64,000 nucleotides of DNA from Leptobacterium flavescens (GCF_010671605.1 NZ_JAABOO010000004.1:372001-436000), one strand, 5' to 3'; shown: positions 25,633 through 34,266, numbered from the stretch's first letter. Numbers and translations are program-made. Notes: generated by a model from the letters alone, not told the origin.

Positions 25633-26208
25633 ATGAATTTGAATACAAAAATTATTGCGGGTTTAAGCAGGATCTCAGAAGTGTTTAAAGTGCTTCTCTG
25701 GGAGCAGGCCAAAAACCTGAAATTAAGCCCGATACAGATACAAATTCTCAATTTTATCACCTACCACAAACAGGAATTATGCAATGTTAGTTATCTGGCA
25801 AAAGAATTTAATGTTACAAAACCGACGATCAGCGATGCAATACGCGTACTGGTAAATAAAGAGTTATTGATAAAGGACTTTTCCTCCGAAGATAACCGGA
25901 GTTATACTTTAATGTTATCCCTCAAAGGAAGGCAAATTGTTAATCAGACAGAAAATTTTGCCGATCCGATCAAAGAACAACTGGACAAGATCGGCGAAGA
26001 AGATCTGGAATCACTTTACAAAACGCTTGCTACACTGATCTATCAATTAAATCGCTCCGGTATTCTGGATGTACAAAGGACCTGCTTTGGCTGTACATTT
26101 TATAAAGCTGATGGGGGAAGGCATTATTGCCATTTTCTGGAAAAGGAACTCCTGGATAGTGATATAAGACTGGACTGTCCCGAATATGAGGAGGCCCGGG
26201 TGGGGTAG
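25633..26208 (+). CDS. MarR-family regulator with C-terminal four-cysteine cluster
   Basis: About 191 residues from ATG 25633 (a TTG at 25609 is a weaker alternative). The winged helix reads LKLSPIQIQILNFITYHKQELCNVSYLAKEFNVTKPTISDAIRVLVNKELLIKD with wing SSEDNRSYTLMLSLKGRQIV. Beyond the usual MarR end is a tail with Cys151, Cys154, Cys166 and Cys182 (CxxC-x11-C-x15-C), plus His in RHYCH. This looks like a zinc or iron-sulfur site, or a thiol switch. It ends the lipoprotein/redoxin operon and probably represses it from the palindrome at 23575. Confidence 0.82.
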   Translation: MNLNTKIIAGLSRISEVFKVLLWEQAKNLKLSPIQIQILNFITYHKQELCNVSYLAKEFNVTKPTISDAIRVLVNKELLIKDFSSEDNRSYTLMLSLKGRQIVNQTENFADPIKEQLDKIGEEDLESLYKTLATLIYQLNRSGILDVQRTCFGCTFYKADGGRHYCHFLEKELLDSDIRLDCPEYEEARVG

Positions 26209-26324
26209 GTTGAAATTCCAACCTCCAAATTCCAATACTCCTACGCTTAGGCTTCGGAGTATCAAATTCCAAATCTCAATACTCTGTACTCAATACTTTG
26301 TACTCATCCCGATAGCTATCGGGA
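26209..26324. repeat. Low-complexity repeat stretch with an 18-bp palindrome
   Basis: The stretch contains TCCAAATTCCAA-type heptamers, the imperfect dyad ACTCC-N14-GGAGT (about 26239-26262), TACTCAATACTTTG-type repeats, and the perfect palindrome TCCCGATAGCTATCGGGA (26307-26324). The last sits directly against the stop of the leftward serine hydrolase. The same CTACGCTT/GCTTCGG theme returns at 45 and 46 kb. Confidence 0.7.
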
Positions 26325-26325
26325 C

Positions 26326-27741
26326 TCAATACTTCATTTTAGGATGATAATTCCCTCCGTTTAGGACCTGATATACCTTTCCGTTTTTATCCCGCTTAAA
26401 GACAATCTCTTCATCAGAGCCGATTAAGCGAAAAGTATCGTTCCCCTTATGCTCGTAAAAATACATGGAGTCAACAGGGTTTTTTGCCGGCAAATACAAA
26501 GCAACCAAACCCTTGCCCCACCTGGAGATATAGTATTCACTGTTCCACGGATTTAAATTATAATAGCCCGTATATTCTTCCAGATCAATGTTTTTAGCAT
26601 CATTCTTTGAGATCGACCCTGCTTTTTTCATAATACCCATTATGCCATTTATTAATTGAATGGCATTGACCCTATTGGAGTTTACCATAAGACCATACCC
26701 CATTTTATTGGTCAGGTTCATTTTTAAATAGGAAACGTAGCCGGGGCAGATCCCGCCGTGCGACACCCATTTATTACCCGATTTATCACTAAAAACCTCG
26801 AACCCGAAGCCCCAGGTCCTTGAACCGTTTTTACTTTCGGATTGTACTTCATGCATTTTTCTCAGGCTTGAAGGGTTTAGTACTTCTTTGACCGAAGCAT
26901 TCCTTAACCGAAATTGCCAGGAGGCGTATTTTGCAAGATCTAAAATTGAGGTTGAAAGCCCTGCTGCCGGACTTATGGCCTTTGTTTGATATAAATTTGC
27001 GCGTTTTCTTATCCCATTCCTGTTAACCGCCGTATAGCCAACAGCATGCTTATTTCCGTATAAAGATCCTTTGATTCCCACATACGAATCAGACATTTGT
27101 AAAGGGATCAGGACATGTGTTTTAAGGTACTGCTCAAATGGCATTCCGGATACCTGTTCAATTATCTGCCCTAACAGGGCATATCCGAGGTTACTATAGC
27201 TGAGGTTAGCTCCAACCGGGCTTTCGGTTTCCAGTTCTTTTAATACGGCATTCAACTCATTTTCTGAAGGAAAAGGAAAATCGGGAGCACTCCAGTAATT
27301 GTGGCCGGAATCCCTGGGTAATCCGGAGGAATGAGAAAGCAAAGAACGAATAGTGATAAAACCTCCATCAGGATACTTTTGTACGACCTTGAAATGAGGA
27401 AGAATATCTTTGACCTTGTCATCTAATTTGATTTTTCCTTCATCAACTAATTTCATTATTGCAACTGCTGTAAACGTCTTGGTTATTGAACAGATACTGC
27501 AAAGAGTTGATCGCTTAATATCTGTATCCTGTTCAATATTGGATTTTCCATAAGCTCCGCTCCAGACCAGATCCTGATCTCGAACTACCATGGCTGTTAT
27601 TCCCGGAATAGCTTCGTAATCCTTTTGAGACTCCAGCCAGACATCGATTAATTTAAAAGCATCGGTGTAATTTTTGTTGTCATTTTGTGCCTGACATATG
27701 GACATAAAGAGTCCTATTAGTAGATAACTAATGTTTTTCAT
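26326..27741 (-). CDS. Serine hydrolase, beta-lactamase (class C/ PBP4*) family
   Basis: A 471-residue protein with signal peptide (MKNISYLLIGLFMSICQAQ). Active-site motifs are CSITKTF (Ser85-x-x-Lys88), LSYSNLGYALLG (Tyr182-x-Asn184) and WVSHGGICPGY (His-Gly-Gly in place of the KTG triad). A C-terminal DUF3471-like beta domain starts near 385 (YTGYYNLNPW). The family includes D-aminopeptidases, esterases and PBP-like hydrolases. The substrate is unknown. It stands alone. Confidence 0.88.
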   Translation of the reverse strand: MKNISYLLIGLFMSICQAQNDNKNYTDAFKLIDVWLESQKDYEAIPGITAMVVRDQDLVWSGAYGKSNIEQDTDIKRSTLCSICSITKTFTAVAIMKLVDEGKIKLDDKVKDILPHFKVVQKYPDGGFITIRSLLSHSSGLPRDSGHNYWSAPDFPFPSENELNAVLKELETESPVGANLSYSNLGYALLGQIIEQVSGMPFEQYLKTHVLIPLQMSDSYVGIKGSLYGNKHAVGYTAVNRNGIRKRANLYQTKAISPAAGLSTSILDLAKYASWQFRLRNASVKEVLNPSSLRKMHEVQSESKNGSRTWGFGFEVFSDKSGNKWVSHGGICPGYVSYLKMNLTNKMGYGLMVNSNRVNAIQLINGIMGIMKKAGSISKNDAKNIDLEEYTGYYNLNPWNSEYYISRWGKGLVALYLPAKNPVDSMYFYEHKGNDTFRLIGSDEEIVFKRDKNGKVYQVLNGGNYHPKMKY

Positions 27742-27849
27742 GGTTTTTTGATTTAAATGAATTTATACGGATTGGACTCCTCCAAAGCGAAGAGACTCTA
27801 AAGAAAGTGCATTCGTGTGATTGCTTGTAGTTCGGTGCTTGTCGAAATA

Positions 27850-29241
27850 TTACAGGTCTTCCAGATTTTTAATTTTCAGGTCCTCCCAGGGGATATCATA
27901 GATCTGCATGACGCTGGCCAATGCCTTGATATCTACATATCGCTCCTTATTTTTTAACGGAGCATTTTCCAGGATCTTTTCCGAACGGTTTCTTCCTGTT
28001 TTTAATGAATATTTTTCGGGATGTATAAGCCTGGAATCAGTTCCTCTGTAATATAGATTATAGGGGGCATCCGGCAGCTTTACCCACACTTTTTTACTGT
28101 CCACCACATCGATCTTAGCATATGTGATGGATGATGAAGCTTCTATATTGAGCATTTTAAAGTTTCCCGAAGCGTCAATACTTTTTGTAACGGCATCAAC
28201 AGAAACTACCGATGAGTTTGAGGTTACCGAAAGCTGATCTGCCCGTTTGATCAGAGCAAAACCTGAAAAAGCTACATCCAGTTTACCTGCCTGCCAGTGA
28301 CCGATCTCAAAATTTGAAAAAATACCTTTTATTCTGGTTTTACTGCCACTTATGGTTTCTGCTTCGAGGAGGGCATGCTTCAGTTCTGCCCGGATATCTG
28401 ATATTTGATTGTGCAATACAAGCTTTCCATGTTTCATATTAATGGACAGGCCAAGCTTTTTGGGAACACCTATTTTCAAAGTTTTTTTAATGACCGTTCG
28501 CTTCTTTAAAGGACGAACATTGGCGGATGGGAGTCGGTTTTTCCCGGATCTGGCCTCCTGTTGGATCCTATGAGCTATGTCTGATCTTTCTTCTTTTGAA
28601 GACTTTGATCCTTTGGAAGGCAGATCGCTCTTTGCAGCTTTTACACCTTTTAGCATAGCTATACGCTCTTCCCGGGTTTTATTGAACCATCTCCTGCCGA
28701 TCTTTTCATTGTTCTCTTTTTGCCATTTTAATAAGTAGGCGTCTCCTTCATTTATATATGCTTCCTGATCGAACTTCCCGGTGTTCTGCGTATTTGATGC
28801 ATTTTTCTGTTCGCCGGTAGACTTAGCATTTTTATGAGTTCCGATTTCATCGGAAATGGCTGTTAACTGGGTTTCATCTAAAAAATACCCTTCATAATAA
28901 CTATGTCTTTGCCAATTGGTATTTGTAGCATCATTCAGCAAAGAACTCAGCACCACTTTATCATTTTTGTGATCGGCTACAACTTTCCATTTTTTAAAGT
29001 ACTTCTCTGCTTCCTTTTGGGAAAGTCCATCAATCTGCATGACGGCTTCTATTACAATTTCGTTGCCTTCGGTCTGCTCGAATTCAAGATTGGTATAGCT
29101 ACTGATCACTTCTATAGTGGTAGTGTTCCCAACAGGAATTCTATGTTTCTTTGATTTCGTAAAACTTTGACCATTGACACCTATTGTAAATATTAGCGCT
29201 AATAATCGGAGTAGTACGGTTTGATATTTAAATGATTTCAT
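27850..29241 (-). CDS. Secreted protein downstream of ECF sigma/anti-sigma genes (DUF4097-like)
   Basis: A 463-residue protein with signal peptide ending GVNGQ. The N-terminal part reads KSKKHRIPVGNTTTIEVISSYTNLEFEQTEGNEIVIEAVM, and the C-terminal half (about 255-410) is a run of strands: LKIGVPKKLGLSINMKHGKLVL, IRAELKHALLEAETISGSKTRIKG, KLDVAFSGFALIKRADQLSVTSNSS. Both resemble the adhesin-like DUF4097 beta-helix. The middle (130-240) is charged and low in hydrophobics. It overlaps the anti-sigma gene by 14 bp. It may be an envelope stress effector or an extracytoplasmic input to the anti-sigma factor. Confidence 0.6.
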   Translation of the reverse strand: MKSFKYQTVLLRLLALIFTIGVNGQSFTKSKKHRIPVGNTTTIEVISSYTNLEFEQTEGNEIVIEAVMQIDGLSQKEAEKYFKKWKVVADHKNDKVVLSSLLNDATNTNWQRHSYYEGYFLDETQLTAISDEIGTHKNAKSTGEQKNASNTQNTGKFDQEAYINEGDAYLLKWQKENNEKIGRRWFNKTREERIAMLKGVKAAKSDLPSKGSKSSKEERSDIAHRIQQEARSGKNRLPSANVRPLKKRTVIKKTLKIGVPKKLGLSINMKHGKLVLHNQISDIRAELKHALLEAETISGSKTRIKGIFSNFEIGHWQAGKLDVAFSGFALIKRADQLSVTSNSSVVSVDAVTKSIDASGNFKMLNIEASSSITYAKIDVVDSKKVWVKLPDAPYNLYYRGTDSRLIHPEKYSLKTGRNRSEKILENAPLKNKERYVDIKALASVMQIYDIPWEDLKIKNLEDL

Positions 29242-29758
29242 AATTTTTGTTTTTTGATGATGTGATTTCTCTGTTTAATTCTTGTAAAAGCTCCAGCTGC
29301 AATCTCAGATTATTGATCATAGCACTTACGTTAAAAGTGTTAGGTCCTTCTTCTTTTATTTCAGAAATAAGAATTTCATATTCTTCCTGTAAGATGGACA
29401 AACGCTGGAGATAACGACCCTCAAAGCCCCTGTTTTCTTTATTTTTTTCTATCTGCGTTAGAATGATCTCAATATTTGAGGTGTAGTAGCTTTCAACTTC
29501 CTTTAATTCAGGTGATAACTGACTCAGACTAAAGTTATTCGCAGAGCCCGATCGAGGACTCAACAAGGAATAGGAAGCAGCTGCAATCCCTATCAGGAAT
29601 ACAATAGAAGCCGCAATTTTGAGCATAAGAGGAGAGGACTTCTTCTTATTTGGCAACTCTTCATAAAGCCTTTCTATAAATCTGGCTTCATGATCGGGTT
29701 TTCTGGGATGGTCTACCTGACGTTCTATTTCAAATAATTCCTTAAGATCTTTCTCCAT
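29228..29758 (-). CDS. Putative anti-sigma factor
   Basis: A 176-residue single-pass membrane protein. A cytoplasmic N-terminus of about 40 residues precedes a helix SPLMLKIAASIVFLIGIAAASYSLL, and an extracytoplasmic coiled-coil part (about 80-170) has LSQLSPELKEVESYYTSNIEIILTQIEKNK. There is no zinc-finger anti-sigma motif. The assignment rests on topology and on the 17-bp overlap with the sigma gene upstream. Confidence 0.6.
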   Translation of the reverse strand: MEKDLKELFEIERQVDHPRKPDHEARFIERLYEELPNKKKSSPLMLKIAASIVFLIGIAAASYSLLSPRSGSANNFSLSQLSPELKEVESYYTSNIEIILTQIEKNKENRGFEGRYLQRLSILQEEYEILISEIKEEGPNTFNVSAMINNLRLQLELLQELNREITSSKNKNYEII

Positions 29759-30290
29759 AACCTCTTAATTTTAATGCTTTTCTCAATTTTATCTTACCTC
29801 TCATAAGCTGTGTTTTTGATGCAGCGACAGAAATATTCAGTATTTCGGAGATCTCCTTGTGATCATAACCCTCGATAAGATATAACATGACAACGTATCG
29901 ATACTTTTCAGGGAGTACATTGATCATCTCCTTGACATTCTTCAAAACTACTTCTCCGCTTAACGTCCAGTCGCTCTGCTCTGTTTCCATATAGGTATGA
30001 TCGGTTTCATCAATATCAACTACACTTAATTGATTTTTTTTTAAATGATTAATGCTCTTGTTTACAACTATTTTTTTAATCCATGCACCAAAAGTGACCT
30101 CTGCTTTAAACTGATGTATTTTTTTAAAGGCACTTAGAAAAGATTCCTGGATTACATCTTCAGCATCTTCCGTATTTCGCAATAATCGATAGGCGACGTT
30201 GTACATAGCTTGATTATACCTGCGATAAAGCTCTATCTGGGCCTTTTTATCATTTACTTTACAATCTGCAATTAATTTTGATTCAATCAT
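29742..30290 (-). CDS. ECF RNA polymerase sigma factor
   Basis: A 182-residue sigma-70 family protein. Region 2 reads YRRYNQAMYNVAYRLLRNTEDAEDVIQESFLSAFKKIHQFKAEVTFGAWIKKIVVNKSINHLKK. Region 4 reads LPEKYRYVVMLYLIEGYDHKEISEILNISVAASKTQLMRGKIKLRKAL. It has the usual length of ECF factors and heads an operon with a membrane anti-sigma candidate and a secreted protein. An inverted repeat CTTTGTC-N13-GACAAAG lies at 30322-30348, upstream of the start. Confidence 0.9.
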   Translation of the reverse strand: MIESKLIADCKVNDKKAQIELYRRYNQAMYNVAYRLLRNTEDAEDVIQESFLSAFKKIHQFKAEVTFGAWIKKIVVNKSINHLKKNQLSVVDIDETDHTYMETEQSDWTLSGEVVLKNVKEMINVLPEKYRYVVMLYLIEGYDHKEISEILNISVAASKTQLMRGKIKLRKALKLRGYGERS

Positions 30291-30384
30291 ATTGAAAATA
30301 CTCCTTTATGGATCTTCAGCGCTTTGTCATTTATTTTTAAAGACAAAGGATTTTTTGAAGGGTTGCAAAAAAGAATGGCTTAGA

Positions 30385-30497
30385 GTAACAATTAGGATGG
30401 GAGGGATGTAATTTTTAAATTGCAATTATTGATTTGATCTGGCTTTTGGAGCTTGATCGAAGATATAGGTTTTCATTGTGTTTTTATATAGGGTAAA
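30385..30497 (+). promoter_or_regulatory. Upstream region shared with the AraC gene at 37 kb
   Basis: This region aligns over its whole length with 36861-36965: both open with GTAACAATTAGGAT and share TAATTTTTAAATTGC. Both carry TTTGATC followed 14-15 bp later by GATCAAA or GATCGAA (here 30433 and 30455). Two unrelated regulator genes thus share a duplicated leader. Confidence 0.6.
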
Positions 30498-31208
30498 ATG
30501 GAAGAAAAAGAAAAACCCAGACTTTCGAGGTTAACAGCTATAATAACTCAACTTCAATCCAAAAGGATTGTTACGGCAAAATATCTTGCCGAAAAACATA
30601 ATGTGAGTGTCAGGACTATTTACCGGGATATTCGTACCCTGGAAAAATCCGGAATACCCATTGTAACTGAAGAAGGTAAAGGATATTCTATTATGGAAGG
30701 CTACCATCTTCCTCCCGTTTTATTTACGGAAGAAGAAGCGAATGCTCTTATAACTTTAGAGCAGATAGTAATTAAGAATAAAGATCAGTCTCTGGTTGAA
30801 AATGCTTCCAGTGCCATTGAAAAAATAAAATCGATCTTAAGGTATTCACAAAAGGGAAATGCAGATCTGCTGGCCGAAAGAATATACTTTGGAGGCAATA
30901 ACAAACAGGAAAAAACAAGTGACAATCTGATGCAGATCCAATCGGCGATCATACATTTTCAGTTAATAAAGATTGAGTATCATTCTTCCGAAAAAAAACA
31001 AACTTCCCGAATTATTGAACCTTTTGCCATTTATAGTATCAACGGGAACTTTCTTCTTATTGCTTTTTGCCGGCTAAGAAATGATTTTAGGAATTTTAGA
31101 ATTGATTTCATCAAAGCACTTACCGTTCAAAACGAAACATTTACCCCACATAATATGACCATGCAAAAGTATTTTGAAGAATATGTGCAAAATCAAAAAC
31201 ACCCCTGA
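30498..31208 (+). CDS. YafY-type transcriptional regulator (HTH_11 plus WYL)
   Basis: A 236-residue protein. The N-terminal HTH reads SRLTAIITQLQSKRIVTAKYLAEKHNVSVRTIYRDIRTLEKSGIPIVTEEGKGYSIM. The WYL domain (about 140-225) reads LIKIEYHSSEKKQTSRIIEPFAIYSINGNFLLIAFCRLRNDFRNFRIDFI. WYL domains sense ligands, often nucleic-acid or nucleotide derived. The DUF4345 gene follows 58 bp downstream with a TGACA-N6-TGTCA site between, so local control is likely. Confidence 0.88.
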   Translation: MEEKEKPRLSRLTAIITQLQSKRIVTAKYLAEKHNVSVRTIYRDIRTLEKSGIPIVTEEGKGYSIMEGYHLPPVLFTEEEANALITLEQIVIKNKDQSLVENASSAIEKIKSILRYSQKGNADLLAERIYFGGNNKQEKTSDNLMQIQSAIIHFQLIKIEYHSSEKKQTSRIIEPFAIYSINGNFLLIAFCRLRNDFRNFRIDFIKALTVQNETFTPHNMTMQKYFEEYVQNQKHP

Positions 31209-31240
31209 CACATCTTTGTCACAACTCCATTTTATGTTTG
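31206..31240 (+). promoter_or_regulatory. Candidate YafY operator and promoter of the DUF4345 gene
   Basis: TGACA (31206-31210) and TGTCA (31217-31221) form an inverted repeat with a 6-bp spacer. It is 11 bp upstream of the -7 element TATGTTTG (31233-31240). The site overlaps the stop codon of the regulator gene. Confidence 0.5.
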
Positions 31241-31266
31241 CCTCAGAATATTAAAAACATTACAAA

Positions 31267-31656
31267 ATGGAAATTATCAAAATCGTTATTTTATCATTAT
31301 CAGGTCTTTTATTACTCTTTGTCGGTGCAATGAGATTAAGTAACCCTATAAATGCCTTTTTAAAGAATTCAGGAATTAAACTTGAAAAAGAAGTTAACCT
31401 GTTAAACGAAATCAGAAGCGTTAGTTCTGTTCAGTTATTTGGCGGTATAATTATTTTACTGGGGACATTTATCCCTGAATTAACCTTTACATCATTTGTT
31501 ATTGCAATTCTGATCTTTCTTGGATTTGCAGTTGGTAGATTTATCGGTATAGCTGCTGATGGAAAACCGAATAAACAAATAATCCAGGGGATCTTCTTTG
31601 AGCTTTTTTTAGGTGCAGCAAACGTCTTTGGGCTTTTATTTTTAAATGATCTCTAA
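31267..31656 (+). CDS. DUF4345 domain membrane protein
   Basis: A 129-residue protein with four membrane helices. It has the DUF4345 pattern: GLLLLFVGAMRLSNP, LLNEIRSVSSVQLFGGIIILLG, and FAVGRFIGIAADGKPNKQIIQGIFFELFLG. It is paralogous to the 131-residue protein at 37.9 kb. Each paralogue lies directly downstream of a different class of regulator. The function is unknown. Confidence 0.82.
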   Translation: MEIIKIVILSLSGLLLLFVGAMRLSNPINAFLKNSGIKLEKEVNLLNEIRSVSSVQLFGGIIILLGTFIPELTFTSFVIAILIFLGFAVGRFIGIAADGKPNKQIIQGIFFELFLGAANVFGLLFLNDL

Positions 31657-31865
31657 TGGTTGATGGTTGTTAGTTGATGGTTGTTGGTTGTTGGTTGATG
31701 GTTGTTGGGTTTGTCATCTCGAGCGCAGTCGAGAGATAGGATTTAAACTGAGCATTTAAAATTTAACCTTCAACATTCATAATTTCTAAATCGTAAATCG
31801 TTGTTTTAGTCATTAGCCATTAGCCATTAGCCATTGATCATTGATTATTGCTCATTGTTTATTGC
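31657..31865. repeat. Composite intergenic repeat, copy C
   Basis: The order of modules is TTGGTTG/TTGATGG heptamers (31659-31709), TTTGTCATCTCGAGCGCAGT with CGAGAGAT (palindromic), a TTTAAACTGAGCATTTAAAA to TCGTAAATCG block, then CATTAGC heptamers, then TTGATCATTGATTATTGCTC. The same order recurs at 36.4, 44.0, 45.3 and 46.6 kb. No gene lies in it. Confidence 0.85.
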
Positions 31866-31886
31866 TACGCTTTACAGGCATTTTTT

Positions 31887-32822
31887 CTAATTCAAACTTC
31901 TATATTCACTGGGACTTATTCCGGTCTTTGCTTTGAAGGTTTTGGAAAAGTGCTGAGAATATTCATATCCCAAAGCAAAAGCTATTTCACTAACTGATTC
32001 GGAAGAACGCAACAAGCGATTTTTAGCTTTGTTTATCAAAAAGTCATCAATATGATTCTTTGCGCTCTTGCCTGTTTCTTTTTTTAACAGGTCACTTAAA
32101 TATTTGGAAGACATATGAAGTTCTTTTCCGCAATAGTCCACGGTGGGGATTCCAATGCGTAGCTGATTTTCGTCGGTGTAATAATCTTTCAGTAAATTCT
32201 CAAATTTTGCCAAAACGTCTTTGTTGAGATTGGTACGGGTATAAAATTGACGGTCATAATAGCGCGTGCAGTAATCCAATAACAATTCAATATTAGAGAT
32301 GATCAGCTTTTGACTGTGACGATCAATAAGTTGGTGGTATTCTTTTTCAATTTTAGTTACCAGTTCATTGAGCGATTGTTTTTCTTCATCAGAAATATGA
32401 AGAGCTTCGGTTATATCGTAAGAGAAAAACGAATAATTATCGATCGATTTACTCAATCCGGATTTCCTGATAAGATCCGGATGGAACAACAAAGCCCAAC
32501 CGGGGTCTTCGGCAGAAGATTGATGTCCGTCATAGCTTAGAACCTGTCCGGGCTTTATAAACAGCATGGAACCTTCATTAAAGTCATAGGAATTTCTGCC
32601 GTACCCCATACTCCCTTCAGTCTCATTCTTAAGGGTAATACAGTACATCCCGAAAGAGCAACGTATATGATGATATTCTGACCTGATATCAGCGTCTTTG
32701 AATCGGATGACCGATACCAACGGATGTTTTGGCTTGATCAATCCGAAGACATCATGCATATCTGAAATGCTTTCTATATGTACTATTTCTTGCACCGGTT
32801 TGGATTTATCAGGAATAAACAT
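31887..32822 (-). CDS. AraC-family transcriptional regulator
   Basis: About 311 residues from ATG 32822. The frame continues to 32891, but that would overlap the upstream SDR gene by 46 bp. A cupin-like sensing domain is followed by a double HTH at the C-terminus: VDYCGKELHMSSKYLSDLLKKETGKSAKNHIDDFLINKAK and SVSEIAFALGYEYSQHFSKTFKAKTGISPSEYRSLN. It is third in an operon after SRPBCC and SDR genes. It probably activates its own operon and the NAD(P)-binding/bestrophin operon, which share a site. Confidence 0.88.
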   Translation of the reverse strand: MFIPDKSKPVQEIVHIESISDMHDVFGLIKPKHPLVSVIRFKDADIRSEYHHIRCSFGMYCITLKNETEGSMGYGRNSYDFNEGSMLFIKPGQVLSYDGHQSSAEDPGWALLFHPDLIRKSGLSKSIDNYSFFSYDITEALHISDEEKQSLNELVTKIEKEYHQLIDRHSQKLIISNIELLLDYCTRYYDRQFYTRTNLNKDVLAKFENLLKDYYTDENQLRIGIPTVDYCGKELHMSSKYLSDLLKKETGKSAKNHIDDFLINKAKNRLLRSSESVSEIAFALGYEYSQHFSKTFKAKTGISPSEYRSLN

Positions 32823-32845
32823 ACTGTTTTTTTTAAAAATTTGCA

Positions 32846-33754
32846 CTAGATCAAAAATGATTGACCTGTCATCTCTTCCGATAATTGCCAAAGTTTTTTA
32901 GCTACATCTTCCCTTTTTGAATAATCACTGCGTTTAGCGAAGCCTACTTTTCCCTTAAATTCATTGAAGCCCTGCGGACCAAGATATTCACCTCCTTTTA
33001 TATCTGAGCTTAAAGCTGCAAAAAGAGAAGGTTTGGCAGCGGAAGCATTCGAGTTTAAAATGAATGGAGATAGGATCTTAAATGTATAATACTTCACTTT
33101 GGACATTTCGTCAAACAGACCTGAATCAGATCCACCGGGATGTACGGCAAGCGCGACTGTTTTTTTACCAGCTCTTTTTAGCCGCCTGTTCAGTTCATCG
33201 ACGAACATTAAATTGGCCAATTTGGACTGACCGTATGGAGCATCGGGATCGTCCGTTTTTTCACAGTTTAGATCATCAAAGTGGATCTTTGCTGCCTTGT
33301 GTGCCAGACTACTCAAAGCTACTATACGGGATGCCGAACTGTCGGGCATTAACCCGATCAATAAATTGGTCAATAAGAAATGCCCTAAGTGATTGGTGGC
33401 AAATTGTAATTCCACTCCAACCTTGTTCTTTTTGCCAGAGTACACCAAAACACCTGCATTGTTAATGAGCACATTCAACTGCGGGTATTTGCTTTTGAAA
33501 TTTTTGGCAAAAGTTTTTACACTTTCCAAATTGCTTAGATCCAATTGAAGGATGTCCAGGTCAGCAGCCGGGACTTTACTCAAAATTTCGGTTTTAGCCT
33601 TTTCGGCTTTGGCGATATTCCGACAAGCCATAATGGTCTTAAATCCATGCTTTGCCATCGCTAATGTAGTTTCAAAACCAATACCGTTATTGGCACCCGT
33701 AACGATGGCGATCCTGCCCTTTTGCGAAGGGACATTTTTCAAATTAAAATCCAT
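32846..33754 (-). CDS. SDR-family NAD(P)-dependent oxidoreductase
   Basis: A 302-residue short-chain dehydrogenase: RIAIVTGANNGIGFETTLAMAKHG (cofactor loop TGxxxGIG), LDLSNLESVKTFA, VLINNAGVLVYSG, ATNHLGHFLLTNLL, and PYGQSKLANLMFVDELNRR with the catalytic YxxxK. The layout is that of the retinol dehydrogenase/protochlorophyllide reductase-like group. It sits between an SRPBCC gene (20-bp gap) and an AraC gene. The substrate is probably a hydrophobic alcohol or carbonyl, by family analogy only. Confidence 0.88.
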   Translation of the reverse strand: MDFNLKNVPSQKGRIAIVTGANNGIGFETTLAMAKHGFKTIMACRNIAKAEKAKTEILSKVPAADLDILQLDLSNLESVKTFAKNFKSKYPQLNVLINNAGVLVYSGKKNKVGVELQFATNHLGHFLLTNLLIGLMPDSSASRIVALSSLAHKAAKIHFDDLNCEKTDDPDAPYGQSKLANLMFVDELNRRLKRAGKKTVALAVHPGGSDSGLFDEMSKVKYYTFKILSPFILNSNASAAKPSLFAALSSDIKGGEYLGPQGFNEFKGKVGFAKRSDYSKREDVAKKLWQLSEEMTGQSFLI

Positions 33755-33774
33755 AATGTTGAGTTTTAGATCCG

Positions 33775-34266
33775 TTATGAAGTAAATCTTCGCTCCACCT
33801 CTGCTTTAAGATTTCGGTTGAACGCCTGATAACCTTCCGCATATATTTTTGATAAGTTACCACCTGCCAGCCAGGTAATCCCTTTCATAATTTCATCAGA
33901 CTGGATAAATCTGGTTTTTCCATCACCGGTCGATTCCACTTTGAAGTGGTGATTGTCTCTTATACCTCCCGGGCCTTTTTCAGCCCAGTAAAATTCTTTC
34001 CCCTCATTTACCGAAATCGTATGTTCGATAGTAGTTAGTTTCGTTTTCCTGGGATTGATCTGAAAAACGACGGTTATTTTAGTTTTGTCCTTGATCTCAC
34101 CTTGAATATCTACCAGAAAAACTGCCCAATCCCTATAGGAGGCCGTGTCGGTTAAAACAGACCACACCTCTTCCGGTGTTGCATCAATAATGATATCTGT
34201 ATAAATAGTACGGTGTGAGGCGCTCAGCTTTTCTACCTTGACATTTTCATTATAGGAAGTACTCAT
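33775..34266 (-). CDS. SRPBCC (START-like) domain protein
   Basis: A 163-residue protein of the Bet v1-like fold: IYTDIIIDATPEEVWSVLTDTASYRDWAVFLVDIQGEIKDKTKITVVFQI, then EFYWAEKGPGGIRDNHHFKVE and FIQSDEIMKGITWLAGG. The fold binds hydrophobic ligands in a deep pocket. As first gene of an operon with an SDR enzyme and an AraC regulator, it may carry or sense the SDR substrate. Confidence 0.85.
   Translation of the reverse strand: MSTSYNENVKVEKLSASHRTIYTDIIIDATPEEVWSVLTDTASYRDWAVFLVDIQGEIKDKTKITVVFQINPRKTKLTTIEHTISVNEGKEFYWAEKGPGGIRDNHHFKVESTGDGKTRFIQSDEIMKGITWLAGGNLSKIYAEGYQAFNRNLKAEVERRFTS

Noticed and set aside
30322-30348. CTTTGTC-N13-GACAAAG upstream of the ECF sigma gene as an autoregulatory site
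   Set aside because: The dyad is real, but its position relative to a promoter could not be fixed, so it is only mentioned under the sigma factor.
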